This document shows positions 1-10,417 of a stretch of DNA of 64,000 nucleotides, one piece after another. The stretch lies in assembly GCF_026151205.1 (NCBI RefSeq), contig NC_087080.1:14517337-14581336 (forward strand). Reading direction: 5' to 3'. Under the pieces are notes generated by a model. That model did not search any database and was not told where the DNA came from. It saw only the letters and a program-made list of their open reading frames with translations. The DNA comes from Bolinopsis microptera. Lineage: Eukaryota; Ctenophora; Tentaculata; Lobata; Bolinopsidae. How positions within the stretch are numbered: position 1 is the first letter of the stretch; each line of letters starts with the position of its first letter. Both the position numbers and the translations under genes were made by a program.

Positions 1-769
1 TTCAAAATCTGAGGAAATTTTTATCTTAGATAATTGTTCAAGCATTCTGAAAATCTACCGAAAAGTTTTTCTAGCTTGCTCCTTCATAAAGATATTCGTC
101 ATTGAAGTTTGTGCTTTTTTGAAGAATTATTTTATAAAAACGTCAATTTTGCGATTTAGTATTCTCTAGTGTTGGGCCATGCCTTGGGTTGTGGAGCTCA
201 GTTCTGCTTCCTATAGGTATAAATTGTGTATTAGGCTAGTTTTAAAGTTGAAAATCGAAAAGTTGCACACATTGGGACACGCCCAAATTGATAGAAAATC
301 GCTAAAATCACTGAAAATTGCTGTTTTCGTCATTTTCTGTCAACTTTAGAGTGCCGTTGTGATTACAGTTCTTCTTAAAATACTTTGAAACTTTGCATGC
401 TTATTAAGCTATATATAAAACAATTACATGCAAAATTTTACGGCGATTCAATATTGGATGCGCACGCAACGTCTGGTCAAAGTTTGCACGTGCGAAAGGT
501 GAGAATTTTGCTCATTCGTGATTTCCAACAAATTTTGCTTTGCCACGACAGTTGAATGTCATTATATATGAATTTAATGCCAACTTGAATGAGTATTAAG
601 TGGCATATTCAGTCAGTGATCGACCGATATGCTTCCCTAAACACAAGGAAATGTTTTTAAAGGATAGATTTCGAAATCGTTGAAACTTCCTCCTTATTAA
701 TGATATGAAAATATCAGTTTATATTTCGACTTTATAAAGTACCCTGACATTATAATAAAAAAGAGATGA
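1..769. other. AT-rich sequence, nothing recognised
   Basis: No frame of useful length, no splice-bounded exon and no clear repeat arm was seen. It is probably intergenic or the edge of an older repeat. Confidence 0.5.
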
Positions 770-1283
770 TATTTTACCAAAACCCATAATCATGGGTAGA
801 GTGGACCGCTGTCAGTGTCTCTCTTTCCCAAACAAAAGGAAATGATATTACTTTGATTGACCGTTCTCAAATGCAAAATGATACCGAGAATGAAATCGGT
901 CGCTCGCTTTTCCCATTCATTTACAATTGTAATAGATTAAGAAAAACTACCCAAAGGCAGCTGTACTCGGCAATGAAGATTCAATAAACTTCAGCTAATT
1001 CAATAAGTAATACTAATAACTACCACCCTTACCCCGAAATACTAGGTATCGACCCGAACGCAACCCAAAGAGATTTTTACAGCATCTGATTGATGTAATC
1101 AATCGAAACTTATTACAATTCGTAAGCCGTGAATGAATGGGAAAAGCGAGCGACCGATTTCATTCTCGGTATCATTTTGCATTTGAGAACGGTCAATCAA
1201 AGTAATATCATTTCCTTTTGTTTGGGAAAGAGAGACACTGACAGCGGTCCACTCTACCCATGATTATGGGTTTTGGTAAAATA
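770..1283. mobile_element. inverted-repeat (foldback/MITE-like) element
   Basis: A left arm at about 770-940 is repeated in reverse complement at about 1110-1283, nearly perfectly over roughly 150 bases; the outer ends read ATTTTACCAAAACCC and its complement. The right arm has about 9 extra bases near its inner end. The unique centre is about 170 bases and carries no coding frame. The structure fits a non-autonomous DNA element able to form a long hairpin; no superfamily can be assigned because the target duplication is not clear. Confidence 0.7.
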
Positions 1284-1535
1284 CTAAATATCTATTTGTT
1301 TGAAGAAAATTGTGCTGGCCGAAATTAGCGCTAAAAAACCATCCTACAGTCGGCACGCGCGGCTCACTGTCAATGGCGCACTACCTACTAGGGACCCCAG
1401 ATACACCTTACTAGACGTATTTTTGACCGTAGAATCGATTAAAAGTGGTTTCAAGATGATTAGACTGAGTTAGCGCGGTTAAAATCGCAAAAAAACGATT
1501 TTTGGGCCAAAAATAGGCCAAAAAACCATGTTTTT

Positions 1536-2580
1536 TGATAATTTGAGCAAGTTAATTTTGTTGGCATACTGTGCAATATCAATATGTTGCCGAATCGAGA
1601 TTCGCGAAAATTAGTCAATTCACGAATTTCTCGTAACATATTGACGAATTTGCAAAATTCCGAAGATTTTACTCAATTTGGTCACTATACTAAAAAAATG
1701 ATCGGTAATCATCCTAATTAAATCATCCTAACTTCCGAATTGTTTTAAAAAACCCCGATACGCGGATTAGATTGTTTTAAATTGTATAACTTTATTTATC
1801 CACCCCACGACTTTAAGACGTTTTCTCTCTCGTTACGATCTCAATTATTTTCCAAATTAAGGTCCGGCTTGCCCACAGCATAACTGCATTTTTATTTGGC
1901 ACTTAGGTCTAAAGCCGTAGTACATACATATTACATTACAGTATTACACTGGAGCTTACACAGTGTAATTTCCTCCAGTCTGCGCCGCCTATATGTTTAT
2001 ATAGCTCGATTCAGTGTAATGTAATATGTATGTACTACGGCTTTAGTACAATTTATATTTATAAATTGTCATCACACGTGACTGTGTGACATGGCAGAAT
2101 ACTGAATAGAAATGAAAAAACGATATAATATGACAAAAAGGATAAAACAATCACAACTGTATTGTAAGCGCAATATTTCGGATCACCTTGAGTAAAAAAA
2201 ATTTTATTGCCGAAAAAATCGTTAATCTAAAAATAAACGTTGGTTAGATGTTGGAACAATTTGTGAAACATTTAAAACACCGTTGCCCAGTTGCCTGTGT
2301 AAGTGTAACGAAAATTTTATGGGAAAATGAAAGAATTTCCCGAAATTGGTTTAAACTGATAGCACATTTGGCGGAAAAAAAGTGTTCAGATTGGTTATCT
2401 AAATCACAAATCCTTTTAATCCGCCAGAAAAATTTTACTGAGTAAAATAAAATTCTCCAGTAAGTTACTAATATAATTGTTAAAGGTAGCATGAAATATG
2501 CGGTCAGAAGAATAAAAACTGTACAGAAGTACCTTAGTCTGAAAATAAAAAGACAAACTAATACCCCAAATTTTCTTTAC
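1536..2580. repeat. dispersed repeat R1, copy 1
   Basis: This sequence recurs at 13520-14190 and 14290-15300 with high similarity, and as a diverged piece at about 6390-6610. Landmarks shared by the copies include GATTCGCGAAAATTAGTCAA near 1610 (with small differences in one copy) and a block ending in CCCCGATACGCGGA near 1760. It contains the MITE at 1909-2046. Its right part (about 2060-2815) matches 14780-15712 and therefore joins the pseudogene at 2581-2812, so the whole block looks like one segmental duplication. Short open frames in it repeat with the copies and are not genes. Confidence 0.75.
1909..2046. mobile_element. 138-bp MITE with about 30-bp terminal inverted repeats
   Basis: It begins CTAAAGCCGTAGTACATAC and ends with the reverse complement. 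A second nested palindrome (around ACACAGTGTAA) lies inside. Copies occur at 14638-14770 and, rearranged, from 14043. The R1 copy at 6390-6610 lacks the element at the matching point and so gives a diverged empty site. Confidence 0.8.
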
Positions 2581-2812
2581 GTTTAGAGCAACCTAATAAA
2601 TACATTTTCATATTAATGTTCTAATTGTTCAAATTTCTTTTTTAACCTCATGAAGTTCTTCTTTACTATTATCATCTCTCTTCACCTGATCCTGTTTCAC
2701 CTCCTGTTTCACCTCTTCAACTTGCTTTTCTTCTACCTTTTTATTCTCTGCCAACAGCTCGTCCTTCTCTTTCTCCAGTTTCTTGATCTGTTCTAACTTT
2801 TCCTGCATAACT
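2581..2812 (-). pseudogene. duplicated 3' end of the SLC38A10-like gene
   Basis: The sequence matches 15483-15712, the end of the last exon and start of the 3' UTR of the SLC38A10-like gene, with a few substitutions and a 15-base internal tandem duplication (near 2688). Compared with the parent locus about 185 bases of 3' UTR (about 15300-15483) are missing. The similarity breaks at the motif CATAACTT, where the copy resumes with a short stretch like 15781-15791 and then diverges. No start, no membrane region and no splice sites remain, so it cannot make a transporter. Confidence 0.8.
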
Positions 2813-3090
2813 TAACTGTTTTATAATGAATAAAAACTGCATATTTTGGGAGTTTGATTTGTATTTTGTACCTGCAACATGGAATCAATACTCAATTAAT
2901 ACAGAATCATTCTTAATTTAAACAGCAGTGAATCTGATCAATATATTTAAGATACTATATACCAGTATACGAGAAATAGATATTACATACGAGAAATAAA
3001 GCTGTTTTAATTTATATAAAAAATACTATAAAATATAGTCTGTTATTTAATAAGTGTGTTATTTTATAAGTGTGCACCTGGAATAAATAC

Positions 3091-5328
3091 TCAATAATGT
3101 CTCGTAATATTAGCACATTGTTTGAGATCACTTGATAAGAATTGTTCCATCTTTTCTAACGTTGTCTTATGTTGATGTACTTGATATAGCAAAACTGAAC
3201 AGTAAACTCTAGCTCGAGACATGGCTAAGTACAGAGAGTTCAGGTAAAGTCCATCAAACTCAATTATAGCAATAACTGATGGCCATTCTCCTGAAGGAGC
3301 GTCATGGCAATATACCAATAATATGTTATCAGCACGCCTATATTTTGCTAGTTGTGTTTCTATCATTTCATGAAGTGGGTCCAATGTGATTTGTGTATAC
3401 ACATGATATACCACAGCTGTACTTAACTTTTTAAGGACATTTCCCCGCTTCAGCTTGTGTAATTCTTTATTTAGGTAAGTGCCTATCAAATCAAAGTCAC
3501 CGTTCTTAAAAGCATGTATGTTGATTTTCGGTCCCCGAATATAATGACCTGATGTTTGTTTAACGATGGTCTCTCTTCGTCTCATTATTTCGTCTTCTAT
3601 TTGGTACCTTATTACTGATAAACTGTTTGATATATCGTAGGTGTTTCTCAAATTCTTTGATAAAATAAATGTGTGAAAAGGGGAATTTGATGGTTGAATA
3701 GATGAAGGCCGTACCATGCACTCAAAACTCTGTGCCTTGTCGTGAGTTATCCAGATATAACGATTGCCATGATTAGCCTCCATCAAAGAATCTAACATTT
3801 TCATAATGGGATTCGTTCCCTCAATGTCCCCATCATTCGGAAGTAAAATAAATTGCACATCGTCTAGAAACACATCACAATCAAGATGTGAAGTTAGTAT
3901 TTCTGAAAACCGTCGGTTGATTTCGTAACTCGGTAAGAGGAAGCCCTCTGCCTTCCCACCGTGCAAGGTAAAAATCTCATGTATTGGACAATGAATTAAG
4001 ATAACTTGATTATCAAATAATTTGAAGGATATCATCTCAATAATCTGCAACGTGGTCATCCCGACTGTTTCAGTATTGGGTAGTGTGCAGTGGTGTACAC
4101 TTGTTTTTTCAAAAGCAGTTGTAACCCCTCTCGCAGCTACGTCGTTAGCAATGAAAAATATGATTTTTCTATTTGCATCCGACTTAGCAAGCTGTATTGC
4201 TTTAGCTATCAGTATGATACTTTTGCCCGTTCCTGCGGGCCCAATAAAAAGAACTGACCGTTCCTCTAAATTGTACGCTTCAAACTGCTTCTTAGTGACG
4301 TTGTTCACTCCTAAGTACTCTCTAATGACATCTGGGGCTGGAATTACGTTTGGATTTGTTTTTTTGAACGTAAAATTTCCACTGCGCAGTTTATCATCAA
4401 TATCTTGTATACACCATCCCAAACTGCACTTGAATTTATCACAGTGGCCCTTATTATCCGTGCACCAAATAGCAAGCAGCATGTTCCTGACTTTTTCATG
4501 TTTTGCTCGAAAGTCAGGTTTCAAAGCTTCTTCCATGTGAGGATCCGCAACGTTGCTTTTCCACCAAGATGCAAAATCTTCTGTATCTTCTTTGAATATA
4601 ATCCATGGTATCTGATCAGGTTTCAAGTTGAATTCTGCCCTGGATTTCCTCGTAAAGTTAGGATAAGCTGTAAAGTGAGAGATATTTGTGCTATTCTCAA
4701 TACTTCTGATCAATTTCACCATTCTTTTCCTCTGCAAGTCTGCTTTCTTGTAAGAACCCTGCAATCCTAATTTATGCTGTTGTTCATCTAATCCAGGATT
4801 CTGCTGTTTTGCTTCACTAAAACTTGTCATATTCTTCACTTCAATGATGACAAAATAGTTGTTTCCTATGATCAAAAAATCGCACTCTCCCTCGCGATTG
4901 TTAGGTGTTTTTCGGCAAGCCGTACACCCTTTTCTAACATGACTTTTATTACACAAACGATATTGATGATGTGTATATTCAAAACTGTGTAGAACTTTAA
5001 TATCTTCATCTATAAGCCCCTCCAGTGCTCTATAAACTACAACTTCGGTCTCATAATCTAGCTGACGTTTTTTATCATCTCTAAAACTGGGACCAGGCTC
5101 ATCTTCATCTGGGTATACGTCAATATACGTGTGTTGTGGAGCTTTAGGTAGCATGATCGGGCGTGTTTCTGTTGACGCACAATACGTATCGTAGATCTCT
5201 TTCCCGTTCTTGAGATATTCTTCCATTTTGAGGTGTCTGAAATAATTGTGCACCTTTATTTCTTTATTCAACTTCAAGTTTAGGGATTTTGACAATGTTG
5301 TAGGGATATATACAATTTTATGACACAA
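3091..5328 (-). CDS. NERD-domain nuclease / SF1 (UvrD-like) helicase, intronless
   Basis: A single uninterrupted frame of 745 aa. Residues about 85-240 look like a NERD/PD-(D/E)XK nuclease: GECDFLIIG (D150) then VIIEVKN (E163, K165). An ATPase follows: Walker A GPAGTGKS at 363-370, Walker B DVFLDD at 485-490, a UvrD-like LSKNLRNT at about 557-564, and a motif VI-like LAMSRARVYCSVLLY near 701-715. A Cys pair (CTAC, about 135-138) precedes the nuclease motif. NERD plus helicase fusions are known mainly from prokaryotes and act on DNA or RNA ends; the substrate here is unknown. The first Met (5328) is used as start; a second Met at residue 35 is possible. Having no intron beside intron-rich genes, and lying among repeats, suggests retroposition, transfer or a mobile origin. 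All key motifs are intact, so it is probably functional. Confidence 0.8.
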   Translation of the reverse strand: MCHKIVYIPTTLSKSLNLKLNKEIKVHNYFRHLKMEEYLKNGKEIYDTYCASTETRPIMLPKAPQHTYIDVYPDEDEPGPSFRDDKKRQLDYETEVVVYRALEGLIDEDIKVLHSFEYTHHQYRLCNKSHVRKGCTACRKTPNNREGECDFLIIGNNYFVIIEVKNMTSFSEAKQQNPGLDEQQHKLGLQGSYKKADLQRKRMVKLIRSIENSTNISHFTAYPNFTRKSRAEFNLKPDQIPWIIFKEDTEDFASWWKSNVADPHMEEALKPDFRAKHEKVRNMLLAIWCTDNKGHCDKFKCSLGWCIQDIDDKLRSGNFTFKKTNPNVIPAPDVIREYLGVNNVTKKQFEAYNLEERSVLFIGPAGTGKSIILIAKAIQLAKSDANRKIIFFIANDVAARGVTTAFEKTSVHHCTLPNTETVGMTTLQIIEMISFKLFDNQVILIHCPIHEIFTLHGGKAEGFLLPSYEINRRFSEILTSHLDCDVFLDDVQFILLPNDGDIEGTNPIMKMLDSLMEANHGNRYIWITHDKAQSFECMVRPSSIQPSNSPFHTFILSKNLRNTYDISNSLSVIRYQIEDEIMRRRETIVKQTSGHYIRGPKINIHAFKNGDFDLIGTYLNKELHKLKRGNVLKKLSTAVVYHVYTQITLDPLHEMIETQLAKYRRADNILLVYCHDAPSGEWPSVIAIIEFDGLYLNSLYLAMSRARVYCSVLLYQVHQHKTTLEKMEQFLSSDLKQCANITRHY

Positions 5329-6195
5329 AGTCGAAACGCATATAATAATAATATGATATGAAGAAGCTTGGGATTTAAAAATAAAACTTCTAGAATATGC
5401 AGGAGTTTGGGAGTTTCAGTCGGAGAGAGTCCTACACCATCCCACTACTGACTACAATAAGTGTAAAGTACCAAGCGATGGTTCACAGAGGAAGTATTCG
5501 ATAAACTGCTAGTATAGTGACTATGAGTGTTCAGCATATATGAGGACTGGGGACAATATACAAGGCTATTTGCAGTTTATTATCAGTGATATACCATGTA
5601 GTCGTAGATGTGGATTCTGGTGGGGCATGTTCTTTGACATGTGATCTGATTGATCAATAGTGGAATCCGATTGGTGAATTTCTGTCACGTGTTTAAAATA
5701 TGCTTCACCTCCCCACCAGAATCCACATCGATAAGTTATTAATAAATAAATTATTCTATTAGTTTTTAAACTAATATTTCATAAGTCACGTGTCAAAACA
5801 GTGGAAAGTGTTTTCATGATGACATGATATATTTACTGGTTTGCTATCGAAAAGATAATCAGAAAGCCACATAATGTCTGTAGCCCCTATTATACGATAA
5901 TGCCATTGGGAGACTTATATTAACTAAAATATATTCAAATTGACACAATAAAAGCGAGCAGGGAGTCGAAACCAATGTACATTAATCCGAGCTATTAACG
6001 ATAAATAATAAAGTTCGCAATAATCCTGAAATCTATGGTCTTCAAGACAAGGGAAAACTGATAAGGTCTAACAAGTCGCATTTTAAAACAGGTGCACTGC
6101 ACATTTAAATATCAGCTTTGGCATGATTTAATTTACCGATAAGACTTTCAAGCATATAATATTACATGACATAAATGACCTTAAATTTGCGTCAC
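5329..6195. other. intergenic, with a small inverted-repeat element at 5607-5729
   Basis: GATGTGGATTCTGGTGGGG at 5607-5625 is repeated in exact reverse complement at 5711-5729, giving a 123-bp MITE-like hairpin. The rest is AT-rich with no supported gene. Confidence 0.55.
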
Positions 6196-6340
6196 TTAGG
6201 GGTCGTTCAAATATTATTATGTTATCACTTTTTCAGTTTTACACATAGCTAATAGCTATTGTGTCAAAATTACACTAGCGTAATCATTTGGAAATCCCCC
6301 TCCCCCTTGGCTGATTACGTAATATGTGAACGACCCCTAA
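6196..6340. mobile_element. MITE with TTAGGGGTCGTTC termini
   Basis: The left end TTAGGGGTCGTTCA and right end TGAACGACCCCTAA are perfect inverted repeats, and the inner arms both contain a TTACGTAAT-like core or its relic. A second copy lies at 46489-46669 and shares the internal GTGTCAAAA and CTAGCGTAATCATT blocks. No coding capacity. Confidence 0.8.
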
Positions 6341-6389
6341 AGTGCACACTAACCTACTATGATGGAGACGAATTGCACAATTAGGAATT

Positions 6390-6610
6390 TAACAAAAATC
6401 CCCGTTTTGATTCACTGTGATAAAATTCACCCACGACCTATTAAATTACGTTTTCTCTCGTTGCGATTTCAAGTTCAACTAATTAATCTTTTCCAAATAT
6501 TAAGGTCCTGCTTGTCACACATTGGATGTCTCATAACCGATAACTTCGACCCATAACTGCTTTTTGGCACTTATGGTACAATTTATATTTGTAAGAATCA
6601 TACGATTTAT
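6390..6610. repeat. diverged R1 fragment without the MITE
   Basis: It aligns with about 1740-2065: the ACGTTTTCTCTCGTT block, the AAGGTCC block and the CTGCTTTTTGGCACTTA block appear in the same order. At the point where the 138-bp MITE sits in the other copies this one reads CACTTATGGTACAATTTAT with no insertion. Confidence 0.6.
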
Positions 6611-6699
6611 CTTTTAGTTTTAGTAACAGCTTAATCAAGTAAACGGTAAGCGGTTAAAAGTTATGGGGCTGTCTTTTTTGTTGGTATAAATATAATGGC

Positions 6700-7180
6700 G
6701 GGCTCTTACTAATTCGCTCGCCAAAAATTTCACGTGACTTTGGTTTTTATGGTTTTGCAGCCGTACAAAACGGTTTTACATAAACCTTACCTGGGCACCT
6801 CAGGCTATCATGTTCATAAACAAACCGAATAGAGATTACAGATTAGGCGGAATGACAGGCTGAGCGCGGCCCAGTAACATAAACCCTAATCCCAACCCTA
6901 ACCCTAACCATAACCCCGAAGCTATCCATAACCCTTACCACAACCCTAACCCTAACCCGAGCCCTAAACTATCGAATTCATGTTTTACTAGCCTGTCACG
7001 TGACCAAAACGGTTTTTTCCCATAACTCTCCAGGGAAGCATTTTTACCCTACGTCATGGGGGTGATTCGGAATCAGCGTCCAAAAATACACCGATTTAGA
7101 TCAATTTCATGCCCATAGGGCCTCTTCACAAGATCAAGAATTTTCTTAAAATTTGGGCGAGCGATTTAGTAAAACTAAAA
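6700..7180. mobile_element. DNA-element relic with GCTCGCC-type inverted termini
   Basis: The left end (TTACTAATTCGCTCGCC, about 6706) and right end (near 7160-7178) are imperfect inverted repeats. The right 220 bases recur in reverse complement at about 42925-43165, and a piece of its left half recurs near 45110-45200. Inside, 6890-6965 is a degenerate CCCTAA-rich tract that is partly shared with the 43 kb copy, so it belongs to the element and is not a chromosome end. Confidence 0.6.
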
Positions 7181-8934
7181 GCGATAATATACTATATATA
7201 ATGGCAACATAACAAAACTATGACCAAGCCAAATGATTAAGGATTTCCAAATCGGCCGGTGGTAAGTGGTTTAATTGATCATTTTGTGACCCAAATGTGA
7301 TACTTATATTAGGTAATTTGGTTTTGGCAGGGGACCTTAAATTGGCTAGTTTTGGTTTTGGTTTTAGTTTTGGTTTAAAGAGCTTATACTTGCCACATAT
7401 GTCCAGGTGCATTATAATAATGCAGGACTTCTAGGCAATGAGCTTGGTTGTGGGACACACTCAACTAGGGAAGTTGAGAGGCCTCAATCAAGTCTCATTT
7501 AGATATCAACAGAGTGTGAACCACTGCCAGACTTACCTTTGATTAGAGTTTGCCAGGCTCTATAAGTGTGGCAGATAGTGTCTTCTTTGTCCTATCCTTT
7601 GTCCGTGATGCTGGTAACGTACTCTTGTTGCAGGTGATGGTGACATAAACTCATTTGCATGATTGGGTCTAGAGATGGGTCGATTGTGAAGTGTGCTATA
7701 TAAATAGGTAGTTGTGATAAATAGTACTGCTCAGTACCGTAATTATAAAACCATTATCTGAGAACTTGTCTCAACATAGAAGATCTAAATGACATGAGGT
7801 CTAAACTGGGTCGATTAAAAGTGAGCTACAGATTAGCGGCTGGGAAAAACAAAGAGATGGAGATTAGTGATTAATACAGGTAATCAGTACAGGTGCTGAG
7901 TGAACGTATGGCAGACCGTAAAATCGGAAGATTAACTGATAATGACTAAAACACCCTAGAATTAAGTGCCACAACCATGAGGTTATAAAGTCAAGAGGGT
8001 CTATTTAGACTACAAGAAGATAATAAGTGGGCTGAAGCTAATAACTGGTTAACAAGTCGCAATAGAGATTGAAACATATCACAACAAAGAGGGACAAAGT
8101 GTCGAGAAAAATTAAAGTAGCCGGTAATTATCACTATGCTGGGTAAACGGACCGTGAAAACAAGGAAATTGGCTAGCGATCAAGTATTACTGTAAAATAT
8201 ATATGAGGGGCACTCAGAATTAAATTGCAGTTTACAGATCGAGCGAGTTCATACTTTCGCACCGTTTTAAGTACGAAAATGTAATGTGTGTTTTGAATAT
8301 AATAGGCGGATTTATACTAATTTTGCATTTCAACTGCGATAGTGAAGTCCCGGCCGTATAGTAGGCGTAGGCACGGGAATTAGTGAATTACACTAGTCTC
8401 TTATAATAATTCAGTTCTGGGGAAATTTCTATTCAGAGCAAATAATTCGTTAAATTTTAATTATTGTTTTATTCCAACTCCTAATTGTAGGTTTATAACC
8501 TACCAAGACGAGCGCCGATTTTGGATTTGGACTTAAGTCGACAATTGTCGACGGACTTATTTGAACAAATATTTTACGAGTATCACCCGTTAATCCAACT
8601 CCAAGATCACAAAGGTGCGCACGTTTGACATATGATCAAACTCAGACTGAAAAATGAATTATAGGAATATCTTGTAACGTAACGCTAACAACCATATTAA
8701 TTTTATAAAATATTTAAGTATTGAAACTGCATCATCATCAACAATCAATATTCAAGACAAAGTGAAACAATGGAATACCGGGTCCCGAAATTCAAAATTG
8801 TAGTCAGTGTTTGGTACTGTTCTTTTCTTTTTTTTTCTTTTTTTTTGGAAGAATATGAACAATAACATGATTCATGAATAATGAATTTTAAAAAATCTCG
8901 TCACAACTATTTCTCCCAAAACCCTGCACACTGT
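7181..8934. other. intergenic; short repeats only
   Basis: No gene is supported. A TTTTGGTTTTGG-like simple tract lies near 7340-7375. A perfect palindrome GTAGGTTTATAACCTAC at about 8488 recurs near 43340, and the block around 8565 (ATTTTACGAGTATCACC) recurs near 44675, showing that this stretch also carries dispersed repeat pieces. Confidence 0.45.
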
Positions 8935-10315
8935 GAACAGTACCGTTTCCGGTACCGGTCACAGTACCGTTCACAGTACTGGTCACAGTACCGTTCACAG
9001 TACCGTTCACAGTACCGTTCACAGTACCGTTCACAGTACTGGTCACAGTACCGTTCACAGTACCGTTCACAATACTGGTCACAGTACCGTTCACAGTACT
9101 GGTCACAGTACTGTTCACAGTACCGTTCACAGTACCGTCACAGTACCGTTCACAGTACCGTTCACGGTAACGGTCACAGTACCGTTCACAGTACCGGTCA
9201 CAGTACCGTTCACAGTAACGGTCACAGTACCGTTCACAGTACGGTCACAGTACCGTTCACAGTACCGTTCACAGTACCGTTCACAGTACCGTTCACAGTA
9301 CCGTTCACAGTACCGGTCACAGTACCGTTCACAGTACCGTTCACAGTACCGGTCACAGTACCGTTCACAGTACCGGTCACAGTACCGTTCACAGTACCGT
9401 TCACAGTACCGTTCACAGTACCGGTCACAGTACCGTTCACGGTAACGGTCACAGTACCGTTCACAGTACCGGTCACAGTACCGTTCACAGTACCGGTCAC
9501 AGTACCGTTCACAGTACCGGTCACAGTACCGTTCACAGTACTGGTCACAGTACCGTTCACAGTACTGGTCACAGTACCGTTCACAGTACTGGTCACAGTA
9601 CCGTTCACAGTACCGTTCACAGTGCTGGTCACAGTACCGTTCATAGTACCGTTCACAGTACTGGTCACAGTACCGTTCACAGTACCGTTCGCAGTACCGT
9701 TCACAGTACCGTTCGCAGTACCGTTCACAGTACCGTTCACAGTACCGTTCACAGTACTGGTCACAGTATCGTTCACAGTACCGTTCACAGTACCGTTCAC
9801 AGTACCGTTCACAGTACCGTTCACAGTACCGTTCACAGTACCGTTCACAGTATCGTTCACAGTACCGTTCACAGTACTGGTCACAGTACCGTTCACAGTA
9901 CCGTTCACAGTACTGGTCACAGTACCGTTCACAGTACCGTTCACAGTACCGTTCACAATACTGGTCACAGTACCGTTCACAGTACCGTTCACAGTACCGT
10001 TCACAGTACCGTTCACAGTACCGTTCACAGTACTGGTCACAGTACCGTTCACAGTACCGTTCACAGTACTGGTCACAGTACCGTTCACAGTACCGTTCAC
10101 AGTACTGGTCACAGTACCGTTCAGAGTACCGTTCACAGTACCGTTCACAGTACTGGTCACAGTACCGTTCACAGTACCGTTCACAGTACTGGTCACAGTA
10201 CCGTTCACAGTACCGTTCACAGTACCGTTCACAGTACTGGTCACAGTACCGTTCACAGTACCGTTCACAGTACTGGTCACAGTACCGTTCACAGTACCGT
10301 TCACAGTACTGTTAA
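8935..10315. repeat. 1.4-kb minisatellite, 12-bp unit, about 115 copies
   Basis: The unit is CAGTACCGTTCA with a limited set of variants: CAGTACTGGTCA, CAGTACCGGTCA and CAGTAACGGTCA. Variants are zoned: the TGG form dominates both flanks (to about 9130 and after about 9540) and the CGG form the middle (about 9160-9530). Because the period is a multiple of three and lacks stops, both strands stay open over hundreds of codons (FTVP or NGTV peptides). These frames are by-products, not genes. It lies just downstream of the coiled-coil gene at 10418-12936. Confidence 0.95.
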
Positions 10316-10417
10316 CATAGTACAGAGCTCCGTGAGAAGTAAAGGAAGTTAAAATATAAAATAAAAAGCTCCTTCTTTGTTTTATTTGGGCGAGGGCACT
10401 CCACGTAGAAAATCTGT

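Noticed and set aside
4022-4770. Plus-strand frames of 172 and 121 codons
   Set aside because: Antisense to the NERD-helicase gene, whose motifs explain the sequence.
6890-6965. CCCTAA-rich tract as a telomere
   Set aside because: Degenerate, short, internal to a repeat and present again in a second copy at about 43.2 kb.
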